A DNA stretch of 64,000 bases, from the NCBI GenBank assembly GCA_963281255.1, contig OY725499.1, positions 3,863,148-3,927,147 of the forward strand. Direction: 5' to 3'. The notes below the pieces were generated by a model that was given only the letters and a program-made list of their open reading frames with translations, was not told the DNA's origin and searched no databases. Shown here one piece after another: positions 55,704 to 64,000 of the stretch (its first letter is position 1; every line of letters begins with the position of its first letter). Position numbers and translations under genes: made by a program. Source of the DNA: Aphrocallistes beatrix. Taxonomy: Eukaryota > Porifera > Hexactinellida > Sceptrulophora > Aphrocallistidae.

Positions 55704-58700
55704 CTAATAGAATATATGTTTTCCCAGATAGAAGTTAGAAAATAGTGTAATCTAATCATATTTGTACTCAGAAGATAAATCAACTTCTAAACGAACAAAA
55801 TATTGCGCGATAAAAAATTTTTATGCTAAAGGAGGGAAGGAGAGAGATCATTTTCCAATTTGAAACTTGTAAATATCGGAATTGGACAATACAAACTTTC
55901 AGCATTGTGATTCATATATTGAGTGATTTGGGGGAAGTTATCATAATTATTGAGAAGAAAAGTCAGTTTACAGTCAGTCATTATTTCCAATCAGTATAGT
56001 ATAAAATAAAATTAACTCCATCAAACAAAATTGTGCATATTTATATTCCTAGCACTACAACATTTTATTAATAATCTAATAAATAAATAAATGTATTCTT
56101 CATGGGTCATTATAAAGTCCCAAGAGGTCTACGAGGGTGTTAATCGGGACTGGAGATAATGGAGATTGGGTAATTAGTGGACTCTCAAATTAAGCGATTG
56201 TTCAATAACAAAAATTAATTAATTATTAAAATAAAGAAAACCATTGACATTCAAAGCTTAAAAACCGGCCATTTTATCAAGAAACGCCAGATATACCGAT
56301 TAGTGAACTTCTAACGAACTTCTATCGTTAACTCAATCACTGAGGTAGATTCAACTCCGCTTTTCTCAATAACAAACAAATCATAAACAGTATTAACCAA
56401 AAACAGCATATTTGAGACCTAAATTAGGAACATGGGCAGTGGGATGTATGTGAGAATCGAATTAGTGCATTCTAGTTCAAGAGGAGATTCGCAATAGCGA
56501 TAAACTTATCTAAATATAAACTGGATAGGCTAATATAGCGTTAGTATAGCATAGGGTAACAGATGGGTTAAATATACACTCAGTCGGTATTGAATCAGCA
56601 ACGTATCATTTAATGCAAACAGATAACCACAAGTGGTAAATGTTCCTTTCGATTTTGAAGTACTCTCACCAGAGGTTACACGCATGGTAGTTCTTATAAG
56701 CTAATCATATTACAGTAGCATTTGTATGCTGTGGAGTGGATATGTAAATTGAATTAATACGATTAGTATAATTGTTTTTTTTCATTGATTACCAAACTGT
56801 AAATTCTGTAATGGGTTAAATTACAGTAGTTGATTGGATGGCGTTTTATAAAATTCCAATTTGTATTTATCAATTCTAGTCTCTCAAGCGTAATTACACT
56901 ATTCCTATAGAAGTTTTAACTGCATACAAACCAACTTGATTCAAAAGCGGCGCGGAGTTAAATTTCGCGGGACATGGCGGGATTCAATAGAAAAGTATCC
57001 TGTATGGAATCAATACAAGCGGAACATTGGGGAAATTTCGTCTAAAAACGGGACACTCGTGATAATTAGTTCAATGGAAGAATGAAAAAACGGGAGTGTG
57101 TTGGCATGTATGTAATAAACTCATTCACATTACTCTTAAGTGAACTCTGTACACTCCGAAGGCATTATAGACACAAAGCCAGGTATGAAACTGCATATAG
57201 TGTATAACAGCCTGTCTACAAATCCCATAGAAAAGTTGCAACAGATACAAATTATTTATGTAAATTACTGAGTGATCGAATAATACTAACGGATAATGTT
57301 AATGGGACATGATTGCTACATCTGTATGTGATCAATTCAATCAACATCTTGTCAACTCCCAGGAGCTTCCTTTAATAACTAAGTTCTCAGAACTCAATTC
57401 TATTTGTTATAAACAATGTTCTAACTGAAGTGATTTGTATGAGTTATGTCACAAATGGACTGAAATCGATAATTCAAATCCGATTGGTGATAACGTACAA
57501 GTGCAAGTTGAATAAAATGATAATTTCGCTTATTTTAAGTGAAATAATGAAGACATCATGATTAGACGAGAAATATAAGTATCGACAAATATGTTCCAAA
57601 GGATCTAATCTAATCGACGTAGACATTATTTCAGCAGTTTGATAAATTAACGACTTGATGAGAGAAAGATTAAGTAAGAAAATCTAATAATAAAACCCAT
57701 TTCCTTGAATTAGCAAGGTAAAAACTAAACTTTTATCACCATGTGGCAGTTCAGACGGAAACGGAAGCTATCATATTGACAGGCAATCAACTGTGAAGAT
57801 AAATCTTAAAATATCCGCCTAAATTCCGAAGTTTTAAGGACATTTAATAAAGATATTTTCCTGAATATTATATCTTAGATTTTTCGTAAGATTGATCACA
57901 CTTTCAATATGCTAAACTTTTTTAAAAACTATCATCAGGTTACAGATTTGAATATAAAACCGTTAGGCTAAAAAGACGACAGTGAAATCCATGATAGAAA
58001 AGGAGTTTGATGTATTGATTATAATTTTAAATCAATAAAGTATGTTTATAATGTTTGGTATGAAATTGTGTGTCAGGACTGATGGAAGCAGACTGTAAAA
58101 CGATCAAATATCGTTCACTGCAAATATATGGAACATTGCACTCAAACACAAATGTAAAGGTTAAGCGAATAATACATTTTCATGGTTAATGCCTTTCAGA
58201 GAAACTGCAAAGTATATACTTGAACCTGTTGAATTGTAAAATTAGAAAAAAAGCGGAATAGCCTAGCATATGAAACTCAGGAAAGATTGGGAGCTATATT
58301 TGGATCCAAATCATGATTAAATCAAATTTATGATTAATTGAATAAATTTCCATGAATTTAAACAAAAAATTCGCAGTATTCTTTTCTGGAAATATTAAAA
58401 TAGAAAAAAGAAACATCATTAGATCATTCGCAGGTGCGAGCGGCTAAAAGAAAATACAAACAGGAAATAAGGTTTCAAATCATACAATTTACTAGAATTA
58501 TAGACAGACTGTCCTAAGGGCTTTCCAGGTAATGTTACATTTCAACTATTGGACTAATTAGCATAATGAAAGTACTGTGCATATTATTTGAGTGAGATAC
58601 AACTCCTAGGATTTGATTATATCATTGTAACTTGGGTGTAAATGCTTCAATAACTAAAAATGTATGTCATGAAACTAAGTAAGTAATCAAAGCTCAAATT

Positions 58701-59566
58701 CACATATGTTAATGAAAATAATATATAATTATCTCATTTTAAAACAATTTCGATCATAAGAATTCTTTGAAATCATAAAAAGGGAATATTGTGTGTTTGA
58801 TTAAATATTGCCGAGTTCATCATAAAAATCATAATTAACATGCTTGAACATGGTGAAGTGTTAAAATTAAAGGAATTGAACTACTGATTAGGGGGAACGG
58901 CAATAAAGCGTAGGATAGTAAGAGCACCTGTTTATGCGTAAGGAAGTTCGGAGTAAACTAAACGCAAAGCTAATTATACTTAATTCAACCGGGACACTTA
59001 AAGTAGAAGCAGCTTTTTAACGAATCATTGAGAGCAGTGAATGGATGTGAAAGATAGTTTATCCACATGTTCATTGGGATTAATCTGATAAGATAAAACT
59101 TAGTTGATGTTTGCACGTATTGATCGGGTGTTAAACATAAAAAAAAGGACTTTATGTGTAAAAATTTTGAATGATTTATTCTAAAAATAATGATACTTCA
59201 TCATATGCACTAAGCGCAAGACCAAAATAGGAGTGGAAAATATCAATAAATTTAGGGAACAGTTCTCTCACAATAGATTCAATATACACGTAGGTACGTA
59301 TTCTTCTAAATTATGAAAAGATTCAGGAATTCACCAACATGATCTACACTAAATCATTCATTGTTAATATCGAATAATCTTGAAATAAATCTCCATAAAT
59401 CTCAATGTTATCACTTGAAGAGAGTAAGCATAGGATATGACCCTCTTGAAATTTTCACAGTTATAGAATACATTACAGATATCTTCAAATATCGAAATCA
59501 TGTCGATAATGTAATATCAATATAGCTAAAATAGAGATACGTATCTATATTGTTCAAGTATGTATA

Positions 59567-59924
59567 CAGTCAGGGTCGCTTATTGTGAACCACCAGGGGA
59601 TCAAAAAATATGTTCATAATAGAGATACAGTCGACTCCGCTTAATAGGGTTACATCGGTCCAGAGGAAATTTTTCCCCCTTTAAGCGGAGAACCCTATTA
59701 ACCGAAAATATTTTGTATTAGCTTCTATGTGTGAAAGCTATTTCGGTCTTGCCAAAAGTGGCCCGATTAAACAGTGGGCCTATTAAGCGGAGTCGACTGT
59801 ACTTCATATTAAGCGAACTTAATTCAATAGAAATCCTATCTAAAAAATGAAATTGGGACCAGGAGGTTAGTTCATAATAATCGAATGTCATATTAAGCGG
59901 GATCATAATAAGCGACCCTGACTA
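59567..59924. mobile_element. CAGTCAGGGTCGC MITE split by another MITE
   Basis: Outer copy of the family; its right end is mutated (ctgacta in place of ctgactg). It is interrupted at 59628-59799 by a second element with its own TA duplication. Removing that insert restores an unbroken family member. Confidence 0.88.
59628..59799. mobile_element. inserted MITE, CAGTCGACTCCGCTTAA ends
   Basis: 172 bp, inverted ends CAGTCGACTCCGCTTAATAG, TA on both sides, inside the outer MITE. Confidence 0.88.
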
Positions 59925-59981
59925 TATAAAGATCTTTAAACGCACAAGAGAATGGTATAATTTTGTGGATGAATCGATATA

Positions 59982-60114
59982 CAGTAGAACTCGGGTAATG
60001 CATATCCCTCTGGGAAGCGGAAAAAAGTACGTACTAACCAAATAGTACTTAGGAATCTATATTTCAAATGAATTTGGTTCAGAGAAATGAGTACGTACTA
60101 ACCGAGTTCTACTG
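59982..60114. mobile_element. TA-flanked MITE, GGTTAGTACG family, short
   Basis: 133-bp diverged copy, ends CAGTAGAACTCGGGTAATGC and inverted GGTTAGTACG type, TA flanks. Confidence 0.85.
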
Positions 60115-61026
60115 TACATACAGCTGTTTTGAAGACAGCCATCATTTATTTATCAGCAATACATAAAACAATTCACTTCAGGCATATCATATCCTATGCT
60201 AACTACGTAGATAGGTAGACCGTATTTCAAATTGGCTACTATGCTCTATCATCGAATTCATCAGAAGTAACCAATCAGCCAACCTACTCAAATATTAGTT
60301 GCACTTGGATAATGCACATACAAAAATTGGAACTGAAATTAAATTTAGAAATTGGAACTGAACTAAATTTAGAAGAAATGTTGTTATTTGGCGGTGAATT
60401 TTTGATAGACTGGTATCACAAGACATTAAAGCATCAGTATTACAGCTGATCAGTTGGAATAATGGTTTTGTAAAAGGACACCCTATCATATTGGCATGGC
60501 CACAAATCTTATCTAAGTTTTAGTATGGTAGTGAAATAATCTTACTCTTAAATTAAATTTAAATAATCAGTGCCAATACAACCAAAAGATTCAATTTCAG
60601 CATCAAATTCCTAAACAAAAGACTAAAACCTAAAATGTGCTCTACCACAGAGTTTACCGATATTTAAAACAAATTATGGTGCAACGGTTGAGTCAGTCTA
60701 ACTAATAAAGAATAATAATAGCAGTCAGAGTTTAAAATTGGCAAGTCTATCAATCTCCAGATTGAAACATTAATCTCGTTAGCGTGTAGACATCTCTTAG
60801 GTTGTGCCAACAACATTCAAATGAAAATATCCACATATTCTAATTTAAAGAACTTGCTAATATTATAGAGAAAAGGAATGTTCTCGCTATTCACCATTAA
60901 TGTATTGAGTCTACAAACGTCTAACATTAACAGTGCATTATCCATCACATCCGTGAAATACTAATATAAAGTAGGAGAGAATACGGTGAATTATGGGATG
61001 AAAGAAAAGTTTTAAAAGATCATATA

Positions 61027-61199
61027 CAGTGGAATTTGCTTATTAGCAACTCGAGTTTTGCTCATAAAATGGTTGCTAATACGCGAAGTTGCTAATAAGC
61101 GAACATAATTAACACAAAATCTTCACCTGGGACCTGAAGATTGGTTGCTAATAGAGCAATATTGCTAGTAAGGGAGTTGCTAATAAGCGAATTCCACTG
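61027..61199. mobile_element. TA-flanked MITE, CAGTGGAATTC family
   Basis: 173-bp relative of the 49.1 kb copy with TA flanks and a partly inverted interior (ttggttgctaatagagcaat). Confidence 0.88.
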
Positions 61200-62396
61200 T
61201 ATATCCAATCTATCTTTTGGTTAGATTACACTCAATGACATTACGACACATCGCAAATGTACACTCAATAATGAAAAGAATTCAAAAACAATGATGTTCT
61301 CATTCAAGTCATATGTCGCTATTGAACCAATACATTGTACAGATTTAGACATATCTATGCGAAGACAAATTCCATTCGATTGGGTATGAGATTGAATAAT
61401 CAATTAAACCTAGAAATATGCGATTAGACAATGTTCTACGATATTTAGTCGAAACCACAGATTTATATAATATGTATATAAGATTTTAATAGAAATACCT
61501 AAGATTCTAGGTTTCTCTACAGTTTTAGATTTTGTGATGAAGATTATAATGTTGGGAGGTTTGTTATGTGATTCCATTTCAAGATCTTAGCATATCATAT
61601 AATGATGGAATGAAGACATATCTTTAACATGCACTAAGGTAATAATATATAGTTGGTATCATATTAATATGCTCTGTGATATTTGGGAGACAACAGGAAT
61701 GTTCTAATTAGAAGTACATTGAATTTTTTGATGACATGATACGAACAAGCAATAGTATAGCACAACGCAATATGATTGTGACATTTGAATTGTTAGTTGG
61801 TGGGAGCAATAAGATCTGAGATGAATTAACAAAACGCAGAATTAATGAACGAATTAAATATTCTTGCAAACATTTCCTTTCAAGACCATATATTGAGCAT
61901 TCTAATAAACTATTTATTTGCCAATTGGTGATGATTAGTGCAACCATATATAACGCAATAGAACTTTCTTTACTTAACGAAATAACAATTAGCTACATAG
62001 AAAATTCGATGGTATTCAAGAATGAAAAAATTCAAACGATATTGTTTATCAATGTCTTGGAAAGAATGCTCCAGTTAAAATATACTATAATTTGTAACTA
62101 CAGAACATCCTGGAAAACCGCATTATCAAATTTAACTCCTTTTACAGTGAAAAATTTAAAAAATTTGTGAGAGAGAAAAAATCAATAATGTTTTCGAGTC
62201 ATTACAAGTTGTGTTAATGAAACGCGGTGAAAAATTTTTAGTTATAAACGAACAAAAACATGTTTGAAGTAAATAGTTAGTATTATACTAAGACTAGATA
62301 GCTCTTTCCAGTAATTTTTGGTGAACTGAAAGTAAGTAATCAGTCTAATAATAGAACTAGGTAGATTACAATCTCACACAGGAGTCTATAAATACC

Positions 62397-62404
62397 GTGA
62401 TTGC
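62397..62404 (+). promoter_or_regulatory. TATA box of the bZIP gene
   Basis: TATAAATA within gtctataaatacc, 95 bp upstream of the ATG. Confidence 0.55.
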
Positions 62405-62491
62405 CAAGAAAATCTAACAAAAAGTCAAGTAAAAAACAAGACAAAGACAAAAAATATTATCCAAACTTTTCTCTATACAAAAATAGAAACT

Positions 62492-62923
62492 ATGTCTAAA
62501 AATATTGGCTACCAACAAAAATTGAATATTGCCAAAGATATTCTCGTCAAAGATTACAAATCTCTCTCACAGAGTCAAGATTTCCTTTCTTTGATAGATA
62601 AGGACAAAGTGTATATTGTTTCAATCAATGAGTTTAATAAAATCATACATCGGGAATGCTTCTGTGAAAACGAGAGAGCGTTTATTCGAGAACAGAGAAG
62701 AAAGGCAGTGAACAGGAAGGCAGCGAAGGTTTCAAGAGAAAGAAGAAAAAGTGAAGAGAAAAAGCTTGAAGAGAGTATGAGAAAGCTAGAAATCACGAAA
62801 TTCGCCATTCTGAAAGAAAAGGAGCTGTTACAGCAGGAAATACTGGGCTACAAAAGATTATTTGACAGCATGCAATATGCCAACCAGACACCTTACAGCG
62901 TGGGGGGTTGGCACTGTTATTAA
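62492..62923 (+). CDS. intronless CNC-like bZIP transcription factor
   Basis: 143-residue frame. Residues 46-64 (NEFNKII ... ENERAFI) resemble the CNC extended homology region, followed by REQRRKAVNRKAAKVSRERR (66-85), a basic region with the bZIP signature N74-x2-A77-A78-x2-S81-R82. Spacing N-x7-R-x9-L is exact, and the zipper heptad is L92, L99, I106, L113, Y120, M127. bZIP proteins dimerise and bind DNA in the nucleus. CNC members normally carry long activation domains, while here only about 45 residues precede the DNA-binding unit, so it may act as a modulator of larger partners. TATAAATA at 62397 and AATAAA at 62947 frame a complete single-exon gene. Not nested in a visible gene. Confidence 0.85.
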   Translation: MSKNIGYQQKLNIAKDILVKDYKSLSQSQDFLSLIDKDKVYIVSINEFNKIIHRECFCENERAFIREQRRKAVNRKAAKVSRERRKSEEKKLEESMRKLEITKFAILKEKELLQQEILGYKRLFDSMQYANQTPYSVGGWHCY

Positions 62924-62946
62924 CCCTCATATCAGTATGCAATGTT

Positions 62947-62952
62947 AATAAA
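62947..62952 (+). terminator. poly(A) signal of the bZIP gene
   Basis: AATAAA 24 bp after the stop codon. Confidence 0.55.
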
Positions 62953-62968
62953 GTAATTGCTTTTACTT

Positions 62969-63065
62969 AACTTCGTTGCCACAGGAATGTGTTGTGTCAT
63001 TTCCGGTTTAAGCTGGGAAGCCATATAAGTTTGGGATAATTACTATAAATAGAAAAATCTCAAGT
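62969..63065 (+). repeat. dispersed TATA-core repeat
   Basis: Copy 46 bp after the bZIP stop: gtcatttccggtttaagc and tactataaatagaaaaatc. Confidence 0.75.
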
Positions 63066-63784
63066 GCATCGGAGATATATTATTAATTCACTTAAATTAT
63101 CACAAAAATATTCAGTGATCATAAAATATGAATTATTGTAAATAAGTTGGCATAAAAAATTTGAAAAATGTTCTATTACTCAATAGTCTGCATATGCTAA
63201 TCTTCAAATCATTCTAGGGTTCAAGCGCGTAAACATGTCGCCATCTGATACTAAAAACGGTCTTTTTACAATTATAAGATTCAGTGATTCAGTTATACAT
63301 GTAATATCGAACATATTTTATTAATAAGAGTGCTAACAACGTCACACAGCAACTTTGTGCTATCCATATGAACGCTTTGTATCTACAAAATTGGATCAAT
63401 TCGTTTCGAATTCTTAGTAAAGTATATTAACAATTATTCAATGTTCTTCATTACTACAGATATAATTACAAATGTAAATTACAATAATTTACATTAAAAG
63501 TTGTCTTTAGAAAATACTTTTTCAGAATAAAACTTGTTTCCTGTTCAATCTAGAATACATACTTGCTCTCTATCTTATTCAGTAACTCGTATGCTCAAAA
63601 GAAATACTAATATTACGATTAAACGAAATCTACAACAAATTGATTTACATCGAATGTGGATAAATTTTGAATTTTCGATAAAATCCATTATGATCGTCTC
63701 CCAAGCAATTTCTTGCATTAATTATACCCAATTACATCACATGTGTGACTACTGTACATTAAAACTGCTTATAAAATGTATGTA

Positions 63785-63955
63785 CAGTAGAACTCGGTTA
63801 GTACGTACCCCTCCGGGAAACGGAAAAAAGTACGTACTAACCGAGTTGATTTTACATAGGAATCTATATAATAAATTAATTCTGGTTCAGAGAAACTAGT
63901 ACGTACTAAGCAGAAGTACGTTGTATCCCGAGTACGTACTAACCGAGTTCTACTG
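63785..63955. mobile_element. TA-flanked MITE, GGTTAGTACG family
   Basis: 171-bp copy with the same inverted ends and TA duplication, same orientation as the 12.6 kb copy, shortened internally. Confidence 0.9.
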
Positions 63956-64000
63956 TACTTTAAAATTATCGATGAAGATACTACGAAAATTGACATATCT

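Larger units (their letters stand above)
55704..62396. other. 6.7-kb AT-rich region with MITEs
   Basis: Apart from MITEs at 59.6, 60.0 and 61.1 kb I see no gene. The first exons of ZFYVE26 may lie here or further right. A GC-richer patch at 56945-57065 has no supported frame. Confidence 0.5.
62953..64000. other. right flank
   Basis: One TATA-core repeat and one MITE. Frames at 63534-63899 and 63769-63996 run into the MITE ends and are not supported as genes. Confidence 0.55.

Noticed and set aside
58300..58443. Minus frame of about 48 codons after a good acceptor-like cttttag
   Set aside because: AT-driven, hydrophobic composition unlike the real exons; no donor or family block.
63534..63996. 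Frames on both strands near the right edge
   Set aside because: Both extend into the TIRs of the MITE at 63785-63955.

Overview
The window looks like an AT-rich invertebrate metazoan nuclear genome. Genes have many small spliced exons and long introns, several compact genes sit inside introns, and DNA transposons are dense (P-like, hAT-like, pogo/Tigger-like and Tc/mariner-like, mostly non-autonomous). I cannot name the species. I see no rRNA or tRNA gene, no bacterial-style operon and no CRISPR array.

Backbone gene: a minus-strand gene runs from about 55.7 kb down to about 5.6 kb. I could place 21 exons whose splice sites and codon phases chain together, giving about 1,340 residues. Conserved blocks in the expected order identify the N-terminal half of a ZFYVE26 (spastizin) orthologue, a protein of endolysosome/autophagy function. 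The FYVE-finger half is not visible and should lie beyond the left edge. The first exon is also not found.

Genes nested in its introns, on the opposite strand and apparently intronless: four related immunoglobulin-like-domain genes (24.3, 35.5, 41.8 and 44.3 kb) plus a decayed fifth copy (33.1 kb), a multi-pass membrane-protein gene or pseudogene (26.3-27.3 kb), and a small broken reading frame (14.5 kb). The two best preserved Ig domains, in the 35.5 kb gene, lack the core cysteine pair, and no member shows a signal peptide or membrane segment, so they look intracellular. To the right of the backbone gene is an intronless bZIP gene with a CNC-like extended DNA-binding region (62.5 kb).

Mobile DNA: the best resolved item is a 3.2-kb P-element relative (49.37-52.57 kb) with terminal and subterminal inverted repeats, an 8-bp target duplication and a THAP-type transposase gene. 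That gene is broken by two smaller TA-flanked elements and a frameshift. There is a nested pair of hAT remnants (38.8-40.1 kb), four hAT-type MITEs with 7/8 or 8/8-bp duplications, many TA-flanked MITEs (one inserted inside another), a long-TIR element with a 6-bp duplication, a dispersed short repeat containing a TATA-like core, and GC-rich hairpin repeats linked to short tandem arrays.
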